From contig CAVOZJ010000032.1 of assembly GCA_963700885.1 (NCBI GenBank), positions 62,001-126,000 of the forward strand: a DNA stretch of 64,000 nt, given 5' to 3'. The notes beneath the pieces are model-generated. The model was not told the DNA's origin. It worked only from the letters and a program-made list of their open reading frames with translations, and ran no database searches. Of the stretch, positions 43,657 through 52,963 are shown in pieces. Every line of letters begins with the position of its first letter. The stretch's first letter is position 1. The DNA comes from Anderseniella sp963700885. GTDB lineage: Bacteria; Pseudomonadota; Alphaproteobacteria; Rhizobiales; Aestuariivirgaceae. Position numbers and translations under genes: made by a program.

Positions 43657-44175
43657 ATGAAAATACTCACCGCCATCAGCATCGGCTTAATGTTCCTGTC
43701 AACCGTGGTGGTGATTGTGTTTGTGCTGGTGGGTTCTGAGCGCGTATGGCGCTTTTTCGGCGAGCCGGACCTCGGCCCGGTATCCTTCGAACAGTTGGAA
43801 CGGCGCACATCCCCGAATGATGCGCTCTCTTGCCCGCAGGATGTTTGTACTGTGTCAGTTGACATCAAGGCCGAACTTTACCCTGTGACCGCCCGGGAAC
43901 TCAGGATCGCTTTCTCGAAAGTGATTGCCTCTGAACCCAGAGTGACGACGGTTGACGCCAACGAGACCTCGTTGACTGATCGCTATATACAGCGAACCGT
44001 GTGGCTCGGGTTTCCGGATACGATCATTGTGCAATTCTTCGAACGCCCAGGCAGCAAATCCACGCTTGCAATCTATTCGCGGTCCCAGCTTGGCAAAAAT
44101 GACCTTGGTGCGAACCAATCCCGTATTGAGCGTTGGCTGTCCAAATTGGCGGAACAGATTACACCCGTCGAATAA
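43657..44175 (+). CDS. DUF1499 domain protein, membrane-anchored
   Basis: 172 residues with one N-terminal transmembrane segment (LMFLSTVVVIVFVLVG) and the DUF1499 domain: LTDRYIQRTVWLGFPDTIIV and STLAIYSRSQLGKNDLGANQ with RIERWL. The DUF1499 core is found in many alphaproteobacteria and algae. Function unknown. Followed by pirin on the same strand. Confidence 0.87.
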   Translation: MKILTAISIGLMFLSTVVVIVFVLVGSERVWRFFGEPDLGPVSFEQLERRTSPNDALSCPQDVCTVSVDIKAELYPVTARELRIAFSKVIASEPRVTTVDANETSLTDRYIQRTVWLGFPDTIIVQFFERPGSKSTLAIYSRSQLGKNDLGANQSRIERWLSKLAEQITPVE

Positions 44176-44245
44176 CCTCATGAACGCATACTTGACGGTG
44201 AAGGGCAGCCAATTAGAGATGAATTAGAAACGAGAGGTGATAACA

Positions 44246-45184
44246 ATGAGCTGGAACCCTGCTTTGGAGCCCGGATGCCCCGACGAAATCGGGATTGATG
44301 CCATCGAGACACTTATTGTTCCTCGTGCCCATGATTTGGGCGGTTTCGAGGTTCGCCGCGCGCTGCCGGCCCCCAAACGGCAGATGGTTGGCCCCTTCGT
44401 TTTCTTCGACCAGGCTGGACCGGCTGAGTTTGTCACAGGCAAGGGTGTTGATGTCCGCCCGCATCCACATATCGGATTGGCAACTGTAACCTATCTCTAT
44501 CGCGGTGAGTTCCAGCACCGCGATAGCCTGGGCACGAACCAACTTATTCTCCCCGGTGCTGTCAATTGGATGGTAGCAGGCAATGGCGTGACCCACTCCG
44601 AGCGGACGAGTGAAGCCACGCGAAAAGCACCGCACAGTCTGTTTGGAATTCAGACCTGGGTCGCGCTACCCGAAGACAAGGAGGATGTCGCCCCAAGCTT
44701 CGAACACCATGGCAAAGTGTCGCTTCCGGTGATTGACGATGACGGCGTGAATGTGCGGCTGATCCTGGGTCGTGCTTATGGTGAAACAGCACCGGCGAGC
44801 ATTTTCTCCGAAACCTTTTATGGTGATGCGACTTTACAACCGAAAGCACGATTGCCTCTGCCCGACGATCACGAGGATCGTGGACTCTATGTCGTTGAAG
44901 GTTCCGTTTCGATTGCCGGTCAGGAATTCGATGCCGGTCAAATGATGGTATTCAGGCCTGGCGACAAAATCACGATCGCAGCAGGAACGCAGGGCGCACG
45001 TATTATCGTCCTTGGTGGGGAGACGCTGAACGGACCGCGCTACATCTGGTGGAACTTCGTTTCATCAAGCAGGGATCGAATTGAAGAGGCCAAGGAGCAG
45101 TGGCGACAAGGGAACTGGGGCACAGGACAATTTGATTTGCCACCCGATGACCGTGCAGAGTTTATCCCGTTGCCCACCTCATAA
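44246..45184 (+). CDS. Pirin family protein
   Basis: Bicupin of the pirin family; bacterial members include quercetin 2,3-dioxygenases and redox or metabolic regulators. About 312 residues. FEVRRALPAPKRQMVGPFVF and DVRPHPHIGLATVTYLYRGE supply the metal-binding histidines, with a later His in NGVTHSER. The C-terminal cupin ends GPRYIWWNFVSSSRDRIEEA. The ATG at 44246 has GAGAGG eight bases upstream; a GTG at 44237 is possible. Followed by ltrA. Confidence 0.92.
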   Translation: MSWNPALEPGCPDEIGIDAIETLIVPRAHDLGGFEVRRALPAPKRQMVGPFVFFDQAGPAEFVTGKGVDVRPHPHIGLATVTYLYRGEFQHRDSLGTNQLILPGAVNWMVAGNGVTHSERTSEATRKAPHSLFGIQTWVALPEDKEDVAPSFEHHGKVSLPVIDDDGVNVRLILGRAYGETAPASIFSETFYGDATLQPKARLPLPDDHEDRGLYVVEGSVSIAGQEFDAGQMMVFRPGDKITIAAGTQGARIIVLGGETLNGPRYIWWNFVSSSRDRIEEAKEQWRQGNWGTGQFDLPPDDRAEFIPLPTS

Positions 45185-45224
45185 CCGTAGCTAATCTGTA
45201 ATACTTAATCTGATTGAAGCACCA

Positions 45225-46391
45225 ATGAATCTATCCCACATCTCATTCGCACCACGTTCCAACAATGAATCACATCGAGCGGCCACGCCGCTCGAACTGA
45301 TGTTCGATCTCGCATTCGTCGTCGCGATTGCTGCGGCGGCTACGGGCCTGCATCATGGCATTGCCGAGGCACATTTCGGCAGCGCTCTGATCAGTTATTT
45401 CGTTGCTTTTTTCATGATCTGGCTGGCTTGGATGAACTACACATGGTTCGCCTCGGCCTACGATGACAACTCTATGCTGTTCAGAGTCTTGTCGATGGTA
45501 GTTATGTCTGGCGCGCTGATATTGGCCGCTGGAATTCCAGCCGTATTCGCAGGCGAGAGGGTCTGGTTGGCCTTGTTCGGCTTTATCATCATGCGTACCG
45601 GCATGGCTGTCTTCTGGCTAGCGGCAGCCAGGGGTGATCTCGAACACCGAAAAACGGCTATGCTCTACGCAGTTGGCATCACATTGATGCAAGTCTACTG
45701 GATCATGCTTATCGTGTTCGTTCCACCGGCTTGGCCCATCTACCAGCCTTTATTCTTCGCTGGCTTCGCAGGCGAACTTCTTGTTCCCGCAATCGCAGAA
45801 CGTCAGAAGAAGACAACCTGGCACCGGGATCACATCGTCGAGAGATATGGTCTGTTCAACATTATTGTGCTCGGTGAGTGTTTCCTCGCGATCGTTGCGC
45901 TTGTTCAGATAGAGAGCGGTGCAGCGGTTCCCCAGTCTGACCTGCTTTGGCTCGCTTTTCTTTGTGCCGTTATTACCTTCTCTTTGTGGGGACTCTATTT
46001 TACGGGTGCAAAGCATCTCCGCAGCGATGAGCTCCGGCATGCATTGCTTTGGGGCTACGGGCACTTTGTTCTATTCGCAGCCGGTGCGGCTACCGGGGCC
46101 GGGTTTGCAGTGATGAAGGAGGTCGCCACCCATCATGCCCATGTCGATTTGAGTATTGCCTCAATTTCGCTAGCGATTCCTGTCTCAATCTATGTGGCGG
46201 CGTTGTGGGTCATCCGTGATCGCTTTCATTTCAAGGGCGCAACGCGTTGGCTGTTACCGGGGTCGGCATTTCTAATTCTGATTGCAGGAATCACACTGCC
46301 AGAGTCGATGCCACTCATCGCACTCATCCTGGTTGCAACCCTGATTTTAAGGCGTGTGCTCCATCCCGCAACGGGGGAGGCATCGTCATGA
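45225..46391 (+). CDS. ltrA: Low temperature requirement protein A (LtrA) family membrane protein
   Basis: 388-residue polytopic membrane protein with about ten hydrophobic helices. The family N-terminus is clear: RAATPLELMFDLAFVVAIAA and FMIWLAWMNYTWFASAYDD. HRDHIVERYGLFNIIVLGE with the GE pair is the second hallmark. LtrA was first seen in Listeria growth at low temperature; biochemical role unknown. It lies 40 bp after pirin, likely in the same transcript. Confidence 0.9.
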   Translation: MNLSHISFAPRSNNESHRAATPLELMFDLAFVVAIAAAATGLHHGIAEAHFGSALISYFVAFFMIWLAWMNYTWFASAYDDNSMLFRVLSMVVMSGALILAAGIPAVFAGERVWLALFGFIIMRTGMAVFWLAAARGDLEHRKTAMLYAVGITLMQVYWIMLIVFVPPAWPIYQPLFFAGFAGELLVPAIAERQKKTTWHRDHIVERYGLFNIIVLGECFLAIVALVQIESGAAVPQSDLLWLAFLCAVITFSLWGLYFTGAKHLRSDELRHALLWGYGHFVLFAAGAATGAGFAVMKEVATHHAHVDLSIASISLAIPVSIYVAALWVIRDRFHFKGATRWLLPGSAFLILIAGITLPESMPLIALILVATLILRRVLHPATGEASS

Positions 46392-46457
46392 CAAGAATGC
46401 CAGGGCTATCTGTGTTTTCCTGCTGCGCAACTTGAATGACCGGAACAATGTCTGCTG

Positions 46458-46520
46458 ATGGCACATTTTCACCGGTTTGGCCGGTGGCAAAATGAGTCTG
46501 GCTTCAGGGGTACTCCAGAC
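46458..46520 (+). repeat. Dispersed ~65-bp repeat, copy C
   Basis: ATGGCACATTTTCACCGGTT, then GGCAAAATGAGTCTGGCTTC and GGGGTACTCCAGAC. The whole 46392-46700 gap otherwise shows nothing recognisable. Confidence 0.82.
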
Positions 46521-46700
46521 ATTTTCGACAAGAGTTGGGGGAAATTCGGAGCTTTTGAACCTGGGTCAAATTGAGGGATTATGACTCGAACCAGACGTTC
46601 ATGTGCTTAAAACCAAACGCATTTTCGCTGCCCTTGGCTGTGCATGTTCAACGTACATATACATACCATTTCCCGTTATCTCTGGATTTCATGCTATCCG

Positions 46701-48095
46701 TTACGCTGCAGGGCTGATTTGCCGGACATGAACGTCCTGCTGTGGATAAGGTATCGAGATATTCGCAGCGTCAAACCGTTCCTTGACCTGCTGCGTCAGA
46801 TCCCAGTACACCGTCCAGTAATCAGACGTCTTCGTCCACGGCCTGCAGACGAAATTGACCGAGCTGTCGGCAAGTTCATGCACTCGGATTACGGGTTCAG
46901 GCTCATCCAGAACCAGAGGATGGTTCTTCACTGTATCTTCGATAACACGAGTGGCTTCAGCGATTGAGTCTTCATATGAAATACCAAAGACCAGGTCGAC
47001 CCGGCGCGTTTCGCTGGCGGTCACATTTGTAATGACATTGCCCCATACATTCTTGTTCGGAATGACAATGACCTGATTGTCCGGCGTCACAACGGTGGTG
47101 GCAAATATGTTTACCGCCCGGACTGTTCCGGCAACGCCGCCGACATCGACATAGTGGCCTTGATCGAAGGGCCGGTTTATCATGATCATCAACCCGCTGG
47201 CCAGGTTACCGAGCGTATCCTGAAAGGCGAAGGCGAGTATGAAGGAAGCGCCGCCGATCAAGGCAAAGGCTGGCGATATGTCGATTCCGAGAGCCGAAAG
47301 AACAATCATCAGACCGACCGCGATAACGAGCCAGTAAATGACGGTTACCAGGAAAAGTTGCAGCAGCTTTGAGATATTCGGTATGTGGCCGATCCAGCGG
47401 ACAAACAGACGCCTGACGATGCGCGCAACAAACAGGAGACCGAGCAACGAGCCCACGATGACCAGCACGTCAATAGCAAGATCGACTCCGCCATCCTTGT
47501 CGACCAGCCAGGCCTGGGCCTGGGCCAGCAGGGTTTTAATGTCCGCCTGGCGTGTTTCCTCGACGATGATCGCGCTCTGGTAGGCGCGGTATCCGGCTAT
47601 TTCCTCCGCATTTCCTCCCTTTTTCTCCCACGCCGAAATTACCTTGGCGTATTTGTCGAAAAGCGCCCGTCTTTCCTGTGTCAGTTCCGTAAGCTTGTCT
47701 CGCGCTGCATCTTCAATCGTGTCGCTGGTTTTGTATATCGCGATCTGAGCGGCCATCACCTCCTCGGTCTTGCTTTTGACAATGCCGAGCCATTCGCCGG
47801 CAAGTGTCGCCAGCTCATCCCTGGTCAGCGGATTAAGACGGTATTCGAGCTCAAGCGCATCAATTCCAGGCTCGAGCAGGCGTGCAGAAAGGCCGGTCCG
47901 AACATCCTTGCCCTGCTGGTGGACGTCGGATTTGATCATTGTATCAACAATGCCGCTTTCAACCGTCGACTTGGCTGGGTTCTCAGTTTCCTGTGCGTAC
48001 GACAAACCCGCCGGCAACCAAAGGCAGACAACAAAGATCGAGCAGATGGCAATAAGAGAAGATCGCAAACCGCGAAACAGGGCTACAAATGTCAT
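46701..48095 (-). CDS. MscS-family mechanosensitive ion channel
   Basis: Inner-membrane small-conductance channel homologue of about 464 residues with an N-terminal signal sequence (LIAICSIFVVCLWLPAGLSY) and a periplasmic helical domain (to ~residue 205). Three membrane segments follow, around VLVIVGSLLGLLFVARIV, LFLVTVIYWLVIAVGLMI and the pore helix SFILAFAFQDTLGNLASGLM. The beta and C-terminal domains contain RPFDQGHYVDVGGVAGTVRA and VIPNKNVWGNVITN. The ATG at 48095 is preferred to a TTG at 48140. Role: release of osmolytes on hypo-osmotic shock. Confidence 0.92.
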   Translation of the reverse strand: MTFVALFRGLRSSLIAICSIFVVCLWLPAGLSYAQETENPAKSTVESGIVDTMIKSDVHQQGKDVRTGLSARLLEPGIDALELEYRLNPLTRDELATLAGEWLGIVKSKTEEVMAAQIAIYKTSDTIEDAARDKLTELTQERRALFDKYAKVISAWEKKGGNAEEIAGYRAYQSAIIVEETRQADIKTLLAQAQAWLVDKDGGVDLAIDVLVIVGSLLGLLFVARIVRRLFVRWIGHIPNISKLLQLFLVTVIYWLVIAVGLMIVLSALGIDISPAFALIGGASFILAFAFQDTLGNLASGLMIMINRPFDQGHYVDVGGVAGTVRAVNIFATTVVTPDNQVIVIPNKNVWGNVITNVTASETRRVDLVFGISYEDSIAEATRVIEDTVKNHPLVLDEPEPVIRVHELADSSVNFVCRPWTKTSDYWTVYWDLTQQVKERFDAANISIPYPQQDVHVRQISPAA

Positions 48096-48430
48096 CAGGT
48101 CAATTCTTCCGGTCAGGTTATTGTTTTGTATGCGATCCAATTGGCGCGCCGCGGACCATATTGGTAGTCACAGGTGTTATCAAGCGTGCATGGCTGGTCT
48201 TCTACGTTCTGGCAGTCCTTGAATTTTGGTCATTGCACTTTCTTCACCGGCTTGACGGACGTTGAAATGGGCCTGGTTTCGGACCCCATTTCGGCCTGTT
48301 GCCGAGGTCTGGCATGACAGGCGGGATCTTTTAAATGTACTGGCATCAACATCCAACTGTCACCAGCTTGTGAAGTTTATAGCCTACATAGCTGGCCGAT
48401 CATAATCCCGCAAGAAAAGGGGTCTCCGAT
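48096..48430. other. Intergenic region with dispersed-repeat copy D
   Basis: Upstream region of the MscS-like gene and of the small gene at 48431. Apart from repeat copy D near 48232 there is nothing I can name. Confidence 0.5.
48232..48290 (+). repeat. Dispersed ~65-bp repeat, copy D
   Basis: ATTGCACTTTCTTCACCGGC, then TTGACGGACGTTGAAATGGG and CCTGGTTTCGGACC. More diverged than copies B and C but collinear with them. Confidence 0.62.
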
Positions 48431-48619
48431 ATGAGCCCGCAACTCACGCAACAACCATGCCGCTGCCCACAAGCTAAACAAGACCTTCAGGAACTCCTGA
48501 ATGATCCCATTGTCCACCTTGTAATGGAGCGGGACGGTGTGACAGTTGACGACATCACTGACTTGTTCACGGCTGTCCGAAAACGGCTTCTGGCAAAGCG
48601 CTGGCGTGATGCCGCCTGA
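48431..48619 (+). CDS. Small hypothetical protein
   Basis: 62 residues: SPQLTQQPCRCPQAKQDLQE, then LLNDPIVHLVMERDGVTVDD and a basic ending VRKRLLAKRWRDAA. AAAAGGGG precedes the ATG. The LLNDP...DGV pattern resembles small alphaproteobacterial proteins with a short helix-turn-helix-like fold, but no function is known. Confidence 0.6.
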   Translation: MSPQLTQQPCRCPQAKQDLQELLNDPIVHLVMERDGVTVDDITDLFTAVRKRLLAKRWRDAA

Positions 48620-48746
48620 TTCAGGGTGTAGCGGAGTTCTGCCGGCCTGCAATAGTGATTGCAGCAATGCCAGGGCCCGCACCACCCGAGCCATTAACCT
48701 CTCAGCTGATGAACAGCAGATTGATGCACTCAGAACCCGTCCTGAT

Positions 48747-49691
48747 CTAGCCCCGTGGCGCGGCAGCACGGGTCAGGCGATCATTGATTGCCACACCAAG
48801 CCCCTCGTTGGGGACTGGCGCAACTGCGATGGTTTCTGCACCCAGCATGTCGAGCGTATGCAGCATGGCGAACAGGTTCGCCGCTGCTTCGTTGAGGTTT
48901 CCTGACGGGGACAGGTTGCGGACAATGTCTGCTTCCGGCTCGCGCTTGCCAAACGCCAGGTAGGCTTCGCCGGGCAGGGCGTTTCTGGCGTTCAGCCTCA
49001 CTGCAGCGTTTGGCGCATAATGGCTGGCGAGTTGGCCTGGCGAAATCGGATTCTTGGTTGACCCGGTCCGGATTTCAACAGGCCTCCCCAGTGCTTCTTC
49101 GAGTTGCTGGCGCGACAGCCCACCCGGTCGCAGGATTACCGGTGTTTGTTCCAGGCAGCTGACGATTGTCGATTCCAGGCCCACTTCACAATCTCCACCA
49201 TCCAGAACCCCCCAGATACGATCAGCCAGCCCGGCCATAACGTGCTGCGTCCTGGTCGGGCTGATGTGTCCTGAAATGTTGGCGCTGGGCGCTGCTACCG
49301 GGCAACCCGCCAGCCGCAGCAATTCGCGCGCACTTTCCCGTCCCGGCACCCGAACCGCCAGCGAGGAAAGCCCCGCACTGGCCAGTTGGCTGACCGGGCA
49401 GTCATCAGCCCTTTCAACAACAACCGTCAGCGGGCCGGGCCAGAAGGCTTCCGCCAGCCTGATTGCGTCCGCATTGAACTTGCCAAGTTTCATGGCCTGT
49501 TCCGCATCAGGCAGGTGTACTATCAGCGGGTTGAAGGAAGGCCTGCCCTTTGCCTCGAATATGCGGGCAACCGCCTGGCCGTCATTTGCGTTTGCGCCAA
49601 GGCCATAGACTGTCTCGGTGGCAAACGCGACCAGTGCGCCATTGCGCAATGCAGTAGCGGCTGCGGCAATGTCTGTAGTGACGTGGCTCAT
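48747..49691 (-). CDS. ywlC: L-threonylcarbamoyladenylate synthase (Sua5/YwlC type)
   Basis: Makes threonylcarbamoyl-AMP for the t6A37 modification of ANN-decoding tRNAs. About 314 residues, the long Sua5-type form. YrdC domain: LVAFATETVYGLGANANDGQ, KGRPSFNPLIVHL, VAVRVPGRESARELL and SANISGHISPT. The C-terminal Sua5 domain follows after NPISPGQLASHYAP. The ATG at 49691 (MSHVTT) is preferred. It is divergent from the acyl-CoA dehydrogenase gene. Confidence 0.94.
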   Translation of the reverse strand: MSHVTTDIAAAATALRNGALVAFATETVYGLGANANDGQAVARIFEAKGRPSFNPLIVHLPDAEQAMKLGKFNADAIRLAEAFWPGPLTVVVERADDCPVSQLASAGLSSLAVRVPGRESARELLRLAGCPVAAPSANISGHISPTRTQHVMAGLADRIWGVLDGGDCEVGLESTIVSCLEQTPVILRPGGLSRQQLEEALGRPVEIRTGSTKNPISPGQLASHYAPNAAVRLNARNALPGEAYLAFGKREPEADIVRNLSPSGNLNEAAANLFAMLHTLDMLGAETIAVAPVPNEGLGVAINDRLTRAAAPRG

Positions 49692-49789
49692 GTCGGATAG
49701 TATCACTGATGCAACAGTTGCGGGTCAGGGTGCATGCCTTGCCGCTTTACCACCTGTCCCGTCAAGTTAAACCATACCGGGGTTTGCCC

Positions 49790-51547
49790 ATGTTTTCGCC
49801 ACACACCCGAACACTGCACGATACGCTCAATGACGTTGCCGATATTTCATCCCTGATGGCATCGGGTGTATTCGGCGATTTGAGCGATGATGTCGTGGCC
49901 GCCATACTGGAGGAAGCGGGCAAATTCGCAGCAACCGAGATCGCACCGATGAACAGCGCCGGCGACCGGCACGGATGCGTCCTTGACACTGACAGTCACG
50001 AGGTCTCAACCGCGCCGGGATGGCAATCCACTTATCAGAAATGGTGTGAAGCAGGCTGGGCTTCCCTGCCGTGCGATGAAACCTGGGGCGGCCAGGGACT
50101 GCCGACAATGGTGTCACTTGCCGTTCAGGAGCTATGGAACACTGCGTCGAATGCATATGGCATCGGTACCCTGCTGACCCAGGGCGCAGTGGAGGCCATC
50201 AATGCCCACGGCAGCGAGCAGATGAAGCAGCTCTATCTGCCAAAAATGGTGGCCGGCGACTGGACCGGGACCATGAACCTGACCGAATCCCAGGCGGGAT
50301 CTGATCTGTCCGGGGTCGCGTCACAGGCAAGGGCTCTCGGCGACGGCAGTTATGCAATTACCGGCACCAAGATATTCATCACCTATGGCGAACATGACCT
50401 GACGGAGAATATTGTTCACCTGGTACTGGCGCGATTGCCCGATGCTGCTGACGGCATTCGCGGCATCTCGATGTTTCTGGTCCCGAAATTCCTGCCCGAT
50501 GACGCCGGCAATCCGGGCAAACGCAATGATGTCAAATGCATCGGCCTTGAACACAAGCTGGGTATCCATGCCTCGCCTACCTGCACAATGCGATTTGGCG
50601 ACGACGGTGGTGCAATCGGCTGGCTCGTCGGTGAGCAGGGCCGCGGCCTGAACTGCATGTTCACCATGATGAACAACGCCCGCCTTCATGTGGGCATGCA
50701 GGGTGTCGCAATTGCCGAGCGCGCATATCAGCAGGCGCTCGCCTATGCTCACGAGCGCCGGCAGGGCCGGAAAAAGGGTGGCGCGGAAGCAATGCCCATC
50801 ATTGAACATCCTGACGTGCGGCGCATGTTGATGGACATGAAAGCCAGGACCCAGGCCGCCCGGTCAATTTGCTTTCTCGCGGCACGGGCCATTGATCTGT
50901 CGCGAGCGGCCACGTCTGATGAGGAACGGGAAGGCAACGCGGACCTGGCGGCGCTGCTGACCCCCGTTGCCAAGGCATTCAGCACCGACACGGGCGTCGA
51001 GGTGGCATCTGACGGGGTGCAGGTGCACGGCGGCATGGGTTACATCGAGGAAACCGGTGCAGCGCAGCACCTGCGTGATGCGCGAATTACACCTATTTAC
51101 GAGGGCACCAACGGCATTCAGGCACTTGACCTGGTAACCCGCAAAATTTCCCTGCGCGGCGGGCAGATCATGCAGAAACTGATTGCCGATATGCGTGAAA
51201 CAGCGTTTGCGCTCGGTACGGACGCGGACCAGTTGACCCGGGCAATCGCATTGCTTGAAACAGAATCAGGACGCATCGGTGACTGGCTTGCGAACGGTGA
51301 TGAGCGTGCAGTTGCCGCTGCCACACCATTCCTGCGGCTGTTTGGTTTGACACTCGGTGGCTTCGGTCTCGCCAGGGCCGCGCTCGCCTCGCGGGGCCGC
51401 AATGCTCCGCACGCTGAGACAAATGCCCGGTTGTTTGCCTATTTCTCGGCAATGCAACTGCCACAGGCGGCAGGCCTTGCAGTCATGGTGCGTGACGGCT
51501 CAGGCGCAGTTGTCGCCGTGACGCCTGATGTTCTGGCGGTTCGATAG
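49790..51547 (+). CDS. Acyl-CoA dehydrogenase (DmdC-like, large form)
   Basis: 585 residues: the long acyl-CoA dehydrogenase class with a C-terminal extension that includes DmdC (methylmercaptopropionyl-CoA dehydrogenase) and other short-chain enzymes. MNLTESQAGSDLSGVASQAR binds FAD, GVQVHGGMGYIEETGAAQHL is typical, and the catalytic Glu lies in PIYEGTNGIQALDL. The N-terminal TLNDVADISSLM-type segment also matches. The ATG at 49790 is preferred to 49709. Electrons would go through ETF to the ETF-QO encoded at 8.2 kb. The substrate cannot be fixed; DMSP demethylation intermediates are one option given acuI. Confidence 0.9.
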   Translation: MFSPHTRTLHDTLNDVADISSLMASGVFGDLSDDVVAAILEEAGKFAATEIAPMNSAGDRHGCVLDTDSHEVSTAPGWQSTYQKWCEAGWASLPCDETWGGQGLPTMVSLAVQELWNTASNAYGIGTLLTQGAVEAINAHGSEQMKQLYLPKMVAGDWTGTMNLTESQAGSDLSGVASQARALGDGSYAITGTKIFITYGEHDLTENIVHLVLARLPDAADGIRGISMFLVPKFLPDDAGNPGKRNDVKCIGLEHKLGIHASPTCTMRFGDDGGAIGWLVGEQGRGLNCMFTMMNNARLHVGMQGVAIAERAYQQALAYAHERRQGRKKGGAEAMPIIEHPDVRRMLMDMKARTQAARSICFLAARAIDLSRAATSDEEREGNADLAALLTPVAKAFSTDTGVEVASDGVQVHGGMGYIEETGAAQHLRDARITPIYEGTNGIQALDLVTRKISLRGGQIMQKLIADMRETAFALGTDADQLTRAIALLETESGRIGDWLANGDERAVAAATPFLRLFGLTLGGFGLARAALASRGRNAPHAETNARLFAYFSAMQLPQAAGLAVMVRDGSGAVVAVTPDVLAVR

Positions 51548-51684
51548 GGTTACGCCAAAGGATACTGGTATCCCTCGGTGTTGGCCGCCGGTGTATGAAA
51601 CCGCAATGCAGACTTGATTGTGCGGGCGGTTTTCCGCAACACTTGATCTGAACAGGAATAAAGTCCGGGAAGGCATTCACTTCA

Positions 51685-52650
51685 ATGAGTACACTGCTGC
51701 TGCATCATGATGTCTTCACCGAACACGAGCCGCCCCAGGGTCATCCCGAGCGCGCGGACCGGATGCGGGCCGTCGAGCGTATTCTATCGCATCCGCACTT
51801 TGAGGCCCTGCGCCGTGAGGAAGCGCCGATGGGCCTGCGTGAGCATGCCCTGCTTGTGCATCCTGAAGATTATGTCCATGCAATCGAGCAGTCCAGCCCG
51901 ACAGAGGGTGAAATTGCACTGGATGCAGATACCTGGATGAATGCATCCACCCTTGAAGCTGCCTATCGCGCCATCGGCGCCGGCACACGGGCCGTCGATG
52001 CGGTGATGAATATGGAATCCAGCAATGCCTTTTGCGCAGTGCGCCCGCCCGGCCATCACGCTGAAGCCTCGCGGGCCATGGGGTTTTGTGTATTTGGGTC
52101 GATTGGTATTTCAGCTCACTATGCCCGCCAGGCATATGATCTGGACCGGGTGGCGGTTGTGGATTTTGACGTTCATCACGGCAATGGCACGCAGGATGTT
52201 TTCTGGTCACAGGAAGACCTGTTTTTCGGATCGACCCACCAGATGCCGCTGTTCCCGGGCACAGGCGCCGTGTCGGAAACCGGCCAGGGCAATATATTCA
52301 ATGCGCCCCTGAGTGCCGGTGATGGCGGCGAAAAATTTCGCGAAGCCATGCTATCGCGAATTTTTCCGGCACTCGATGCGTTTCAGCCTGACCTGATTCT
52401 GATTTCGGCGGGTTTTGATGCCCATGAACGCGACCCGCTTGGTTCCCTGCAGCTGAAAGAGGAAGATTTTGCGTGGGTGACGCTCAGACTGATGGACCTG
52501 GCTGCAAAACATTGTGACGGACGCATCGTGTCCATGCTGGAGGGCGGTTATGATCTGGCGGGACTGTCCAGCTCCGTGGGAGTGCATGTCAAAGCCCTGA
52601 TGCACGGCACTGGCGAGGCGGCACAACCGGTTGACGAGGATGAATACTGA
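51685..52650 (+). CDS. Histone deacetylase-like amidohydrolase (polyamine deacetylase type)
   Basis: Zn-dependent deacetylase of the HDAC superfamily, 321 residues. Catalytic features: AVRPPGHHAEASRAMGFCVF with the His pair, VAVVDFDVHHGNGTQDVF with the Zn-binding Asp and His, ILISAGFDAHERDPLG with the second Asp, and MLEGGYDLAGL. Bacterial members deacetylate acetylpolyamines or acetoin-pathway targets. Its stop overlaps the xseB start (TGATG). Confidence 0.93.
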   Translation: MSTLLLHHDVFTEHEPPQGHPERADRMRAVERILSHPHFEALRREEAPMGLREHALLVHPEDYVHAIEQSSPTEGEIALDADTWMNASTLEAAYRAIGAGTRAVDAVMNMESSNAFCAVRPPGHHAEASRAMGFCVFGSIGISAHYARQAYDLDRVAVVDFDVHHGNGTQDVFWSQEDLFFGSTHQMPLFPGTGAVSETGQGNIFNAPLSAGDGGEKFREAMLSRIFPALDAFQPDLILISAGFDAHERDPLGSLQLKEEDFAWVTLRLMDLAAKHCDGRIVSMLEGGYDLAGLSSSVGVHVKALMHGTGEAAQPVDEDEY

Positions 52651-52898
52651 TGAGCGAAAAAGCCCCTGCAATTGCAGATATGACATTTGAAGCCGCGCTG
52701 GCCGAACTGGAAGCCATTGTCGAAAAGCTTGAGGCAGGCAAGGTCAGCCTGGAGGACTCAATCGCCATCTATGAGCGTGGCGAGAAACTCAAAAGTCATT
52801 GCGACAGGCAACTGAAGGCCGCCGAAGCGCGGATCGAGAAAATCACCCTGAAAGGTGACGGCACAGCCAGTGGTACAGAACCTCTTGATGTGGACTGA
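52650..52898 (+). CDS. xseB: Exodeoxyribonuclease VII small subunit
   Basis: 82-residue XseB, partner of XseA in degrading single-stranded DNA. The family pattern TFEAALAELEAIVEKLEAGK, VSLEDSIAIYERGEKLKSHC and ERRL-like AEARIEKI is complete. The ATG overlaps the upstream stop codon, so it is translationally coupled to the deacetylase gene, an arrangement common in Rhizobiales. Confidence 0.95.
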   Translation: MSEKAPAIADMTFEAALAELEAIVEKLEAGKVSLEDSIAIYERGEKLKSHCDRQLKAAEARIEKITLKGDGTASGTEPLDVD

Positions 52899-52963
52899 CA
52901 CGGGATTGCGTGGATGCTGCGGTCCTTGAAATCACCATCACCAGGGCGCACATTGTCCCGATC

